Below, in pieces: positions 53,561-63,972 of a stretch of 64,000 nt of DNA (positions are counted from its first letter, which is position 1; every line of letters begins with the position of its first letter). The stretch lies in assembly GCA_963834945.1 (NCBI GenBank), contig CAWIDT010000009.1:434001-498000 (forward strand), in the 5' to 3' direction. The position numbers and the translations under genes are program-made. The notes under the pieces are model-generated. The model was not told the DNA's origin. It was given only the letters and a program-made list of their open reading frames with translations, and made no database searches. Origin of the DNA: R-RK-3 sp963834945 (GTDB lineage: Bacteria > Pseudomonadota > Alphaproteobacteria > Rhizobiales > Rhodomicrobiaceae).

Positions 53561-54520
53561 GTGGGTGACCGATCCGAACAGGCTGTCGTCATTCTGGCGG
53601 TGGGCGGCACGATTGCAGGCACAGCTGGTTCGTCCGACAAGGCACTTTCTTATCAGGCGGCGACGGTACCTGTCGGGTCACTCGTTGACGCTGTGCCCTC
53701 TCTTCGTGATCAGCGGCTAGACCTCGAGCAGGTGGCCCAACTCGATAGCAAGGACATGGATGATGCGACTTGGCACTTGCTCGCCACGAGGATTGCACAT
53801 CACTTGGCGAGGCCAGAGGTCTGCGGAATTGTGGTGATGCACGGAACCGATACGCTCGAGGAGACAGCGTATTTCTTGCATCGTGTGCTGAGCCCCCCAA
53901 AGCCGGTCGTAATGACCGCGGCGATGCGACCCTCCAATGCCCTGCTTGCCGATGGCCGCCAGAATTTACTGGACGCGGTCTGCCTGGCACAGGACCCCGT
54001 TGCCAAAGGAGTCATGCCCTGCGTGTTGGGGCAGGTGTATGCGCCGGATGACATTCGCAAGGCGCATGGATATCATTTGGATGCCTTCCGGTCAGGCGGC
54101 GGTGGAATTATTGGATCGATGATTGAGGGCAAACTGCACCGAGTTCGCGATTGGCCAGAGTGCGTCCCGCTCGGTCACGAGAACCTTCCGGACGTTGCCG
54201 CTTGGCCGAGGGTAGCGGTGTTTATGAGCCATGCGGGCGTCTGCGCAGCCTCGCTCGATGCTCTATTGGATTCGGCCATCGACGGCTTGATCATTGCGGG
54301 GACTGGGAACGGGACCATTCATCGGTCGCTTGAGGCACCCATTCGCCGCGCTGAACAGCGCGGAATTGTCGTCTGGCGTTCTTCCCGGTGTCTTGAAGGA
54401 GGGGTTGTCGGCAACGGTGACCTGCCATCGACTGGCCGCCTAAGTGCGGTCCAAGGCAGGATAGAATTGATGCTGCATTTGATGTCCCGCCAACGACGTG
54501 TTGCCACGACATCTCTGTAA
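53561..54520 (+). CDS. L-asparaginase
   Basis: A 319-residue asparaginase/glutaminase-fold enzyme that hydrolyses asparagine to aspartate and ammonia. It begins at a GTG (VGDRSEQAVVILAVGGTIAGTAGS). The first catalytic Thr lies in GGTIAGT and the second Thr-Asp pair in MHGTDTLEET (about residues 94-97); AAMRPSNALLADGRQNLLDA and GTGNGT are also typical. No signal peptide is seen, so it is probably cytoplasmic. It separates two glycosyltransferase-like genes that are normally adjacent, and its codon use seems less GC-biased than its neighbours, hinting at acquisition. Confidence 0.9.
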   Translation: MGDRSEQAVVILAVGGTIAGTAGSSDKALSYQAATVPVGSLVDAVPSLRDQRLDLEQVAQLDSKDMDDATWHLLATRIAHHLARPEVCGIVVMHGTDTLEETAYFLHRVLSPPKPVVMTAAMRPSNALLADGRQNLLDAVCLAQDPVAKGVMPCVLGQVYAPDDIRKAHGYHLDAFRSGGGGIIGSMIEGKLHRVRDWPECVPLGHENLPDVAAWPRVAVFMSHAGVCAASLDALLDSAIDGLIIAGTGNGTIHRSLEAPIRRAEQRGIVVWRSSRCLEGGVVGNGDLPSTGRLSAVQGRIELMLHLMSRQRRVATTSL

Positions 54521-54571
54521 GACACATGAAGCAATTCTGCTTAGGTTTCTTCGGCTACGCTGCGGCTTGGC

Positions 54572-55192
54572 ATGGGACGGTTGATCATCATGGTGAAAGA
54601 GCCGCGCCTGGGCGCCGCCAAGACGCGACTGGGGCGTGAAATCGGTGCGGTCGCGGCCACCCGGTTCTACCGCTCCGTGACCGCCAATCTCATCCGCAGG
54701 CTGGCGCCTGACCCGCGCTGGCGGACGGTTCTCGCCGTGGCGCCGGATGCCGCGCTCGCCTCGCGCTGCTGGCCGGCGGGCATCCAGCGCATCCGCCAGG
54801 GGAGGGGCGACATCGGCGAGCGCATGGCGCGGTTGCTGGGCGGGAATCGAAGCGGCCCGGCGGTGCTGGTCGGCTCCGATATTCCAGGCCTGCGCGCGTC
54901 GCACATCGCGGAGGCCTTCGCCTTGCTGCGGCTGCGCGATACCGTGTTCGGACCGGCGGAAGATGGCGGGTTCTGGCTGATCGGCGTGAATGCCCGCATG
55001 CGGCTGGACGGGATTTTCGAGGGCGTGCGGTGGTCGGGGCCGCATGCGCTCGCCGACACGCTGAAAAACCTTTCCCCGCGAGGCGTCGCATTCGCCGCGA
55101 CCTTATCCGATGTCGACGACGCCGCCTCCTATCGCCGTGTCGCCGGAGCTGGTGCGCGCCTCACTGCGCCGTCGTCACCCGGCGCATGGTGA
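54572..55192 (+). CDS. DUF2064/TIGR04282-type glycosyltransferase-like protein
   Basis: A 206-residue nucleotidyl/glycosyl-transferase-fold protein. MGRLIIMVKEPRLGAAKTRLGREIG is the family's N-terminal signature (basic P-loop-like KTRL), followed by LVGSDIPGLRASHI and GPAEDGGFWLIGV. Its usual partner is the GT2 gene located at 52703. The natural substrate is not known; the link to arsenosugar synthesis in some annotations is weak. Its end overlaps the convergent AlkB-like gene by 32 bases. Confidence 0.88.
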   Translation: MGRLIIMVKEPRLGAAKTRLGREIGAVAATRFYRSVTANLIRRLAPDPRWRTVLAVAPDAALASRCWPAGIQRIRQGRGDIGERMARLLGGNRSGPAVLVGSDIPGLRASHIAEAFALLRLRDTVFGPAEDGGFWLIGVNARMRLDGIFEGVRWSGPHALADTLKNLSPRGVAFAATLSDVDDAASYRRVAGAGARLTAPSSPGAW

Positions 55193-55847
55193 GATTGATC
55201 CGCCCGCCTTCCTCCAGCAGACCCGAGGTGCGCGGAATGACGCGGTCGATGCCGTGGTAGCGCAGCCGCGAGGCGCCTCCCATCACCATGACGTCGCCGG
55301 ATTGCAGCTCAAGCCGCTGCGCCGGATCGCGTCGCTTCAAGCCGCCGAGCCGGAACACCGCGCTATTGCCGAGCGAAACCGACAGGATAGGCGCTGAGAA
55401 GTCCTCCTCATCCTCGTCGCGGTGCAGGCCAAGCTTTGCCTTTCCACCGTAAAAATTGATCAGGCAGGCTTGGGGTTTGTCCTTATAGCGGGTCAGCGCC
55501 GTCCAGAGGGTGGACAGCATCTCCGGGATGGGCGGCCAGGGTTGGCCGGTCAGCGGATGGCGCGTTTCATAGCGATAGCCGCCCTCTTTGTCGGAAACCC
55601 AGCCGAGCGGTCCGCAATTGGTCATGGCGACGGAAAACGGCTTGCCCGTCCGGGGCATAGCGGGCGTATAGAGCGGCGCGGCGGCAATCACCCGCCGGAC
55701 ACCGGCCAGCAGCTCCCTTTGTCCGGCCTCGGTCAGCAGCCCACGGAAATATGCGCAACCCTCGGCAAGATACACAGGATTTAAATGTGTTGTGCCTTCG
55801 CTGCCGCACCCTTGAAGAAACATGTCAGCACCATAATCTTTTGTCAT
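55161..55847 (-). CDS. AlkB-like 2-oxoglutarate/Fe(II) dioxygenase
   Basis: A 228-residue AlkB-family enzyme, expected to remove methyl damage from DNA or RNA bases with iron, oxygen and 2-oxoglutarate. The iron site is H-x-D in LGLHRDEDE and the distal histidine in RLRYHGIDR; RINLTMRRV supplies the arginines for 2-oxoglutarate. ACLINFYGGKAKLGLH is the usual lead. The first 25 residues are less typical. It is divergent from dnaK. No SOS or Ada box was noticed. Confidence 0.93.
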   Translation of the reverse strand: MTKDYGADMFLQGCGSEGTTHLNPVYLAEGCAYFRGLLTEAGQRELLAGVRRVIAAAPLYTPAMPRTGKPFSVAMTNCGPLGWVSDKEGGYRYETRHPLTGQPWPPIPEMLSTLWTALTRYKDKPQACLINFYGGKAKLGLHRDEDEEDFSAPILSVSLGNSAVFRLGGLKRRDPAQRLELQSGDVMVMGGASRLRYHGIDRVIPRTSGLLEEGGRINLTMRRVTTAQ

Positions 55848-55877
55848 AGCTTCAAGGTGCGTGCTTGAATTCGTCGG

Positions 55878-55906
55878 CTTGTACGCGCATACAGTGCGGC
55901 CTATAT
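55878..55906 (+). promoter_or_regulatory. Candidate heat-shock (RpoH) promoter of dnaK
   Basis: CTTG at 55878-55881 and CCTATAT at 55900-55906 are separated by 18 bases, matching the alphaproteobacterial sigma-32 form CTTG-N17/18-CYTATNT. It lies about 130 bases before the dnaK start, in the divergent gap with the AlkB-like gene. Confidence 0.6.
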
Positions 55907-56038
55907 AACCGCCAACTTACTGGAGCAAGTGTTTAGGGGACTGGCGGTCGCGCGAGAGGCGAGGATGGCGCGGACGCGAGGGGTTGCTGCAAGGGCCCCA
56001 TCAGTCTGCCGGATGGAAAAGATATAGAGGGTTATCGG

Positions 56039-57971
<1,933 letters not shown>

Positions 57972-57982
57972 CGCCGCGCATC

Positions 57983-58010
57983 TCCGGGCGGTTCGGCCGC
58001 TCGGATTTGC
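57983..58010 (+). terminator. Hairpin after dnaK, possible terminator or attenuator
   Basis: TCCGGGCGG (57983-57991) pairs with CCGCTCGGA (57997-58005; one G-T pair) around a five-base loop and is followed by TTTGCTT. It would lower readthrough from dnaK into dnaJ. Confidence 0.55.
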
Positions 58011-58337
58011 TTGACGGAGTATGCGGCTATCGTTTCGAATAACCGCCGCAACCCGCTTGCATGCCGGATCTTCCGGCCTCTGGCGGGGAGGGGATTTGAG
58101 GCATGGCTGGTGTTACCCGCGCGGTACAGCAAGCGCACCCGCCGCTCGCAGATGGCAGGTGATATACTGTGGATCGATTTGTATCGGAAGCCGGCCCTCG
58201 GTCATCTGTTGGCGCTGTTTTGCAATTCGGACCTGCGGCGGTGTCTGAATGCGGTGCCGATGCGGTGGCGTTGGCCCCTCTGTTTTGCTTTCCCTCAGAC
58301 GGTGGAATCACTTCAGTAATGTGGAAGACATAAGACC
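58011..58337. other. dnaK-dnaJ spacer, no gene seen
   Basis: About 330 bases without a supported frame. TTGACG at 58011-58016 is promoter-like but lacks a good partner hexamer. The spacer is long for the dnaK-dnaJ pair, and dnaJ may have its own weak promoter here. Confidence 0.35.
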
Positions 58338-59477
58338 ATGGCCAAGCGCGACTATTACGATGTGCTCGGCTTAGCCAGAAGTTGTGGCGACCTCGAAATC
58401 AAGAACGCCTTTCGCAATCTCGCAAAGCAATTTCACCCGGATTGCAATCCGGGTGACTGTGACGCCGAGATGCGCTTCAAGGAAGTGAACGAAGCTTACG
58501 AAGCGCTGAAGGACCCCCGTAAACGCGCCGCCTACGACCGTTTCGGCCATGCCGCCTTTGAGAGCAATGGCGCCGGGCCGAGCGCGCATGGCTTCGGCGC
58601 CGATTTCTCCGCCTCGATGTCGGAAATTTTCGACGATCTGTTCGGCGAATTCATGGGCGGGCGCAGGCGCGGCCGCACAGGCCGTGAGCGGGGCGCCGAT
58701 CTCAGCTACAACATGGAAATCAGCCTCGCCGACGCCTTTACCGGCAAGGTCGCGCAGATCTGCGTGCCGACGTCGGTGGCCTGCGATGACTGTTCCGGCA
58801 GCGGCGCCGAACCCGGTTCCAGCCCCATTGCCTGCCCGACCTGCGGCGGCTTCGGCAAGGTCCGTGCCAGCCAGGGCTTCTTCACCATCGAGCGCACCTG
58901 CCCCAATTGCCAGGGGCGCGGCGAGATCATTCAAAGCCCCTGCGACAGCTGCTCGGGGATGGGCCGCGTCATGCGCGAGCGGACGCTGTCGGTGAACATC
59001 CCATCCGGCGTCGAGGATGGCACGCGGATCAGGCTGGCCGGAGAGGGTGAAGCCGGTGTGCGCGCCGGACCACCGGGCGATCTCTATATTTTCCTCTCGG
59101 TGGCTCAGGACGAGATTTTCCAGCGTGACGGTGCCGATCTGTTCTGCAAGGTGCCGATCACCATCGCCACCGCGGCACTGGGCGGGCAGCTTGAAGTGCC
59201 CACCATCGATGGCGGCCGGGCGCGGGTGAAAATCCCGGAAGGCACCGAGACCGGCAAGCAATTCCGGCTGAAATCGAAGGGGATGCCGGTGCTGCGCTCC
59301 ACCCTGACGGGCGATCTTTATGTACAGGTGGAAATCGAGACGCCGCAGAACCTTACCCGCAAGCAGAAAGAGCTGCTGAAGGAATTCGAGAAGGCATCCA
59401 CCGACCACACCAATCCCGTGCTCAGCATTTTCGCGCAGCGTGTGAAGACGTTCTGGGACAAGATGGGCAAACCTTGA
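58338..59477 (+). CDS. dnaJ: Chaperone DnaJ (Hsp40)
   Basis: A 379-residue type I Hsp40 that delivers clients to DnaK and triggers its ATPase. J domain at residues 1-70 with the key HPD (KQFHPDCNP), then a Gly/Phe region, then the four zinc-finger repeats CDDCSGSG, CPTCGGFG, CPNCQGRG and CDSCSGMG, then two C-terminal client-binding domains. The J domain has unusual cysteines (ARSCGDLE, PDCNPGDCDAE). It shares direction with dnaK. Confidence 0.96.
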   Translation: MAKRDYYDVLGLARSCGDLEIKNAFRNLAKQFHPDCNPGDCDAEMRFKEVNEAYEALKDPRKRAAYDRFGHAAFESNGAGPSAHGFGADFSASMSEIFDDLFGEFMGGRRRGRTGRERGADLSYNMEISLADAFTGKVAQICVPTSVACDDCSGSGAEPGSSPIACPTCGGFGKVRASQGFFTIERTCPNCQGRGEIIQSPCDSCSGMGRVMRERTLSVNIPSGVEDGTRIRLAGEGEAGVRAGPPGDLYIFLSVAQDEIFQRDGADLFCKVPITIATAALGGQLEVPTIDGGRARVKIPEGTETGKQFRLKSKGMPVLRSTLTGDLYVQVEIETPQNLTRKQKELLKEFEKASTDHTNPVLSIFAQRVKTFWDKMGKP

Positions 59478-59499
59478 TCGCGGCTTCGCTGGAGATGGC

Positions 59500-60084
59500 A
59501 TGAGCGGGCCCAAGCTTGTCTTCTTCGCGGGCAGCACACGCCAGGCCTCGTTCAATCGCAGGCTTGCGCATGTGGCCTGCGGTCTTGCCCGCGAGCGCGG
59601 ATTTTCCGCCGATCTGATCGAACTCGCCGACTATCCGATGCCGATCTACAATGGCGATGCGGAGGCCCAGGACGGGCCGCCGGAGAACGCCCGCAAGCTG
59701 CGCGATGTGCTGCGCGCCTATCAGGGTGTTTTTGTCGCCAGCCCGGAATACAACGCCTCCATCGCGCCGCTGCTGAAGAATACGCTCGACTGGATGACCC
59801 GGGTCCGGGATGACCAGGAGCCCGGCCTTGCGCTGCTGCGTAACCGCGTCTTCGCGATCAGCGGCGCATCGGCCGGGCGCTACGGCGCGATGCGCAGCCT
59901 CATTGCGCTGCGGCAAGTGCTGGAGCTGGGCATGGGAGTGCTCGTGCTTCCCGCCCAGCTGGCGCTGAGCGGCGCGGATAAGGCCTTTGGCGAGGACGGC
60001 GCGCTGCTCGACTCGGCGGTGAAAGAGCAGCTCGCCGGTGTTGTCGGCAAACTCGGTCAAACGGCACAGCGTCTGGTGCAATGA
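59500..60084 (+). CDS. NADPH-dependent FMN reductase family protein
   Basis: A 194-residue flavodoxin-like oxidoreductase. FAGSTRQASFNRRLA is the phosphate-binding loop for FMN, PEYNASIAPLLKNTLDW the signature shared with chromate/quinone reductases, and GASAGRYGAMRSL the late flavin contact. It probably reduces quinones or other electrophiles. It is 22 bases after dnaJ and overlaps pyrF by four bases (ATGA), so it belongs to a dnaJ-reductase-pyrF transcription unit. Confidence 0.9.
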   Translation: MSGPKLVFFAGSTRQASFNRRLAHVACGLARERGFSADLIELADYPMPIYNGDAEAQDGPPENARKLRDVLRAYQGVFVASPEYNASIAPLLKNTLDWMTRVRDDQEPGLALLRNRVFAISGASAGRYGAMRSLIALRQVLELGMGVLVLPAQLALSGADKAFGEDGALLDSAVKEQLAGVVGKLGQTAQRLVQ

Positions 60085-60812
60085 CCTCGGCAAACCTGTC
60101 AGAGGATGCGAGTGCCCAGGCCGCTAACCGCTTGATCGTGGCGCTCGATTTCCCCGCCGCCGACGAGGCGGCGCATCTGGCCGCCCTCCTGCGCGGTCAT
60201 GTCGGGGTGTTCAAGATCGGGCTGGAGTTGATCTATGCCGACGGCCTTTCCCTGATGCGCAAGCTGGTCGATGACGGCCAGCAGATCTTCCTCGACGCCA
60301 AGCTGCTCGACATCCCGAACACCGTCGAACGGGCGGCCGCCAGCGCCGCAAGGCTCGGAGCCGCCTTTCTGACGGTGCATGGCACCGACCGCAAAACGCT
60401 CGACGCGGCGATGAAGGGCCGGGGGAGCGCCGCCACCAAGCTGCTCGCCATCACCGTGCTCACCAGCCTCGACGAAGCCGATCTGCGCGAGCAGCACATC
60501 GGCCTGACGCCGGCCGAATTGGTGCTGCGGCGGGCTCGGCTGGCCGACGACGCGGGGTTTGACGGCGTCGTTGCGTCGGCACGGGAAGCGGCCGCGATCC
60601 GCGCCGAACTGGGCGACGCTCTGCTGATCGTGACACCCGGCATTCGCCCTGCCGGCGCCGAAATCGCGGATCAGTCGCGCGTCGTTACCCCGGCGGCGGC
60701 GATCGCGAGCGGCGCCGACTATCTCGTCGTGGGACGCCCGATTTCCGGTGCCGCCGATCCGCTGGCGGCCGCGCGAGCGATCATCGCCGAGATGGCGGCG
60801 GCGAATCGCTAG
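60081..60812 (+). CDS. pyrF: Orotidine 5'-phosphate decarboxylase
   Basis: A 243-residue enzyme making UMP, the last step of de novo pyrimidine synthesis. NRLIVALDFPAADEA starts the barrel, the catalytic D-x-K-x2-D motif is FLDAKLLDIPNTV, and VTPGIRPAGAEIADQSRVVTP with DYLVVGRPIS binds phosphate. Its TAG stop is the first triplet of a repeat element. Confidence 0.96.
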   Translation: MTSANLSEDASAQAANRLIVALDFPAADEAAHLAALLRGHVGVFKIGLELIYADGLSLMRKLVDDGQQIFLDAKLLDIPNTVERAAASAARLGAAFLTVHGTDRKTLDAAMKGRGSAATKLLAITVLTSLDEADLREQHIGLTPAELVLRRARLADDAGFDGVVASAREAAAIRAELGDALLIVTPGIRPAGAEIADQSRVVTPAAAIASGADYLVVGRPISGAADPLAAARAIIAEMAAANR

Positions 60813-60913
60813 AGCACGATCGGGAAAAGTGGACACCGGTTTTCCCGAAAAATCGTGCGAAAACAAAGGAATCTAGATCATGATCGTTTCCGTTTAAAGC
60901 GATCATGATCTAG
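60810..60913. repeat. Interspersed palindromic repeat
   Basis: Starts on the pyrF stop codon: TAGAGCACGATCGGGAAAAG, GTGGACACCGGTTTTCCCG, AAAATCGTGCGAAAACAAAGG, then a palindromic arm GATCATGATCGTTTCCG...GCGATCATGATCTAG. It is the inverted relative of 7634-7726. Confidence 0.82.
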
Positions 60914-61036
60914 CAAGTGACCGGATCAGATGGAGGCAGCCGCGCCTATCATGTCGAAATCCTCGTGAAAACGGGGAGGTGTGTTCATATAAAATGATCT
61001 CGCTATGGGGCGTGCGAAAAGGCTCTGGCCCGCTCG

Positions 61037-62131
61037 TCATTTGTCCGTTGAGGCGGCTTTCTTGTTCGGCTGCGGCTTGCGCTCCGGCAGCGGAACGGCG
61101 GCTGTCGGCACCAGGCCGTCGGAGCTTTGCCGGGGCACGCCCACCAGCTTTGCGCAATCCGCCGGGAGGTCGGCGAGGGTGAGCAGGTGTTTCCCCCTTC
61201 CGGGTTTGGCCGGTTTTGCCGGGGTCTGCGGTTCCGCGACGACGGGCTTGCGCACACGCTTAAGCCAGCTTTCGACCTCCTTGCCGCAGCCATCGTCGCG
61301 CGGCGGGGGCGGTTTGGCCGCGCAGGCTTCCCCGCCCTCGGGGCAGGCGATGCGGACGTGAAAATGATCGTCATGCCCCCACCAGGGACGTATTTTCGAC
61401 AGCCAGGGTCCCTTGTCGTTCCCGGCCCAGCCGCAGATCGCTTTCTTGATGGCCGGGTGCACGAAGATCAGGCTGACTTGCGGGTAGGACGCCGCCCGCT
61501 TGATCAGCTTGGCGTAGTCCGGCGTCCAGATATTGGTGTTCACCGAGACCCTGTCCGGCGCCAGCATCGAAACCGCCGCGCGCGTTTCGCGCTCTTGCGG
61601 GCTGAGCGTATTGGACGGCATCGGCGTCAGCCAGATATCCACGTCCAGCCCGATCTGATGGCTCGCATGGTCGGACACCATCGGCCCGCCCATGGGCTGG
61701 GAAAGGTCGCCGACCAGCAGCCCAGGCCAGCCATCCTGCGCCTTGGCATCCTGCGCGAGCCGCTCAACATAGGCGATGAGGGCCGGATTGCCCCAATTGC
61801 GGTTGCGCGACAGCCGCATGGCCTGCCAGGCAGGCCCGTCGACCGGCAGAGGCTTGGCGCCGGCGAGGCAGCCCCGCGCATAGGTGCCGATCGAGCGCGC
61901 CGCCAGGGGCGATGGCTGCGTCACCTTGCCGAACAGGTCCCTGGCCACCGGCGAGGACACCTTGGCTGCGGCATGATGCCCCTTCACGGACTTTTTCTTC
62001 TTCGACTTGGCTGCCTCGGCGCCCTGCATGCCAAGGCCGAGGACGACGAGCAGCAACAGAATCAGACGTATCGGGCCGATGAGCCGTCCAGCGCCTCTAC
62101 ACATTCGAAAGCTGAGCAATGAGCGCCTCAT
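61037..62131 (-). CDS. mepA: Penicillin-insensitive murein endopeptidase
   Basis: A 364-residue M74 zinc peptidase that cuts peptide crosslinks in peptidoglycan. A long basic-hydrophobic N-terminus with signal helix (IRLILLLLVVLGLGMQGAEA-A) exports it. Zinc ligands are in SDHASHQIGLDVDIW and the late GHDDHFHVRIACP; RNRNWGNPALIAYVERLA and VHPAIKKAIC are also typical. A Pro/Lys-rich tail of about 80 residues is extra. It is longer than E. coli MepA (274) for that reason. Confidence 0.95.
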   Translation of the reverse strand: MRRSLLSFRMCRGAGRLIGPIRLILLLLVVLGLGMQGAEAAKSKKKKSVKGHHAAAKVSSPVARDLFGKVTQPSPLAARSIGTYARGCLAGAKPLPVDGPAWQAMRLSRNRNWGNPALIAYVERLAQDAKAQDGWPGLLVGDLSQPMGGPMVSDHASHQIGLDVDIWLTPMPSNTLSPQERETRAAVSMLAPDRVSVNTNIWTPDYAKLIKRAASYPQVSLIFVHPAIKKAICGWAGNDKGPWLSKIRPWWGHDDHFHVRIACPEGGEACAAKPPPPRDDGCGKEVESWLKRVRKPVVAEPQTPAKPAKPGRGKHLLTLADLPADCAKLVGVPRQSSDGLVPTAAVPLPERKPQPNKKAASTDK

Positions 62132-62286
62132 CTTTCAGGTTTACCGGGGAGCTTAGCGTATCGATGTGGGCTTTCCAACCCGAGGCTTCCAATCCCTTAG
62201 CGCTTCGGCAATAAACATGGGTCACCTTGCAAACCGGCGGCGGCCGACCGATCTAACCCGCTTTGGCACTGCCGCATAAGGATGGA

Positions 62287-63183
62287 ATGATTACACGGCG
62301 AGACCTTTTGATAACCGGAGGCGCGCTGCTCGCTTCCAGCATCGCGACCGCGGGCTATGGGCTTGTGATCGAGCCGGGGCTTCGGCTGCATACGGCCCGC
62401 TGGTCCATCGCGCATGCGGGCTGGCCGGCGTCGATGCCGCCCCTGAGGATTGCCGTGCTGACCGATCTGCACGCCATCAAGCCGTGGATGCCCGTGCCGC
62501 GCATCGAGCGAATCGTGCAGACCGCCAATGATCTGCGGCCGGACCTGATCGTCCTGCTCGGCGATTATGTCGCCGCGATGCGCCTCTATCATAGCGGGAC
62601 TGTCAGCATCGCCGATTGGGCGGGGGCGCTTGCCGCGCTGCGTGCGCCCTATGGCGTTCATGCCGTGCTCGGCAATCACGATTGGTGGGTCGATCCTGAG
62701 GGTGTGCGGCTGGGGCTCGAACGGGCCGGTATCCGTGTTCTGGAGAACGAGGCGTTCAAGCTGGACGCCGGGGGCCGGCGCTTCTGGCTCGCGGGCCTGG
62801 GCGATCAGCTGGCCAAGCGCGTCCGCCACCGGCTGGTCGGGGTCGACGATCTGGACGGCACGGTTGCCCAGACGATCGGCGACACCGATCCGGTCATTCT
62901 CATGGCGCATGAGCCCGATATTTTCGTGCGCGTTCCGCCTCGGGTCACCCTCACCCTGTCAGGGCATACCCATGGCGGCCAAGTCTATGTGCCATTCCTT
63001 GGCCGTCCCGTGGTGCCGTCGCGATATGGCCAGCGCTTCGCCTATGGCCATATCGTCGAAAACGGCCGGCATCTGCTGGTCTCCTCGGGCCTGGGCGTGA
63101 GCGGCATCCCCGTCCGCTTCCTGGTGCCGCCGGAAATCGCGCTGGTGACACTGGGTCCATCAGGCACGCCGGCCACCGCTTAG
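62287..63183 (+). CDS. Metallophosphoesterase, Tat-type leader
   Basis: A 298-residue YkuE-like calcineurin-fold phosphoesterase. I use ATG 62287 (AAGGATGG upstream), giving MITRRDLLITGGALLASSIATA, a twin-arginine-style leader; ATG 62263 in frame is less likely. Metal motifs in order: DLHAIK (D-x-H), GDYVA, GNHDWW, SGHTHGGQ. Members act at the membrane on phospholipid-like or nucleotide substrates; the substrate here is unknown. Confidence 0.92.
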   Translation: MITRRDLLITGGALLASSIATAGYGLVIEPGLRLHTARWSIAHAGWPASMPPLRIAVLTDLHAIKPWMPVPRIERIVQTANDLRPDLIVLLGDYVAAMRLYHSGTVSIADWAGALAALRAPYGVHAVLGNHDWWVDPEGVRLGLERAGIRVLENEAFKLDAGGRRFWLAGLGDQLAKRVRHRLVGVDDLDGTVAQTIGDTDPVILMAHEPDIFVRVPPRVTLTLSGHTHGGQVYVPFLGRPVVPSRYGQRFAYGHIVENGRHLLVSSGLGVSGIPVRFLVPPEIALVTLGPSGTPATA

Positions 63184-63445
63184 GGCAGAGTTGCTTGGTT
63201 TGAGATGGGCTCAGCCACTGGCGTCGGCAATGGGGTTTTTCCGGACGCTGGGATGCTACCCAGCGAGGGGGATGACGAAACTAGTTTTGGCCGCTGACGC
63301 CGAATCTCGTTGACGATGTCCCTGAGCCTCGAAGGATATGAATTCCAAATCGTTCACGGTTACCTCAGCCCATCAACGGCGATAGCGGCTGCGACAAATC
63401 TGGAAGGTTCAAGCCCGACCATCTCCCGTGTTCATTCAGCTGGAG

Positions 63446-63972
63446 TCAAATATCCGGCAGCGGTCGCGGCGTACGAAATGCTCGCAGATCCTTGTACAAA
63501 GACTTTGCCCTGCTTAGTCGCGCACTATCTGCCTTTTCCGGCTTCCTCCTATAGGTCTCTCGCCAGGGATCCGTCACACCTTCGTGCGCAAGAAAAGCGG
63601 CAGTCGCAGCCAATTCGAGTTCGATCGGATCTGCATTAGCCATTCTTTCCGCCAGCTCTCTGCGTAAATTGGGAGTGCTAATATCATCAGCCAACGTTGA
63701 CGTGTAAACGGAGTAATTACCCCCCATTGTGTCGGGTGTACAACCTCTTGAAGGTAATCAAACAGTTGGGCACTTTGAACGGCTAGAGACAAGTCCTCAC
63801 TGTAGGGGCCATAGTGACGATACGCAAATTTGAACCCTTCACCTAGTCCCACCAGTTCAAGAACGTATGCGATCTTCTGCAAGCGCGTTCTACCAACTAC
63901 TCTGCCACCTGCGTCGCGCACAATTTTCGCCGCGGCTGCAAAGTCGAATGTGCGATCATTTGCTAGTGACAC
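63446..63972 (-). CDS. YwgA/SocA-like protein, frameshifted in a G-run
   Basis: A GTG at 63972, preceded by AGGAGG, begins VSLANDRTFDFAAAAKIVRDAGGRVVGRTRLQKIAYVLELVGLGEGFKFAYRHYGPYSEDLS. After VVHPTQW the frame fails in a run of six G (63720-63725 on the other strand); one more G would give QWGGNYSVYTSTLADD and continue to the stop at 63446 (about 175 residues). The LQK..Y...GPYS pattern is that of YwgA/SocA/Panacea-type proteins, some of which are antitoxins or sit in defence loci; assignment is tentative. The gene is clearly lower in GC than the rest of the window, suggesting transfer. The 63184-63445 spacer shows nothing. Confidence 0.6.

Noticed and set aside
63310..63639. A rightward frame of 109 codons near the right edge
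   Set aside because: It overlaps the better supported leftward YwgA-like gene and has no recognisable features.
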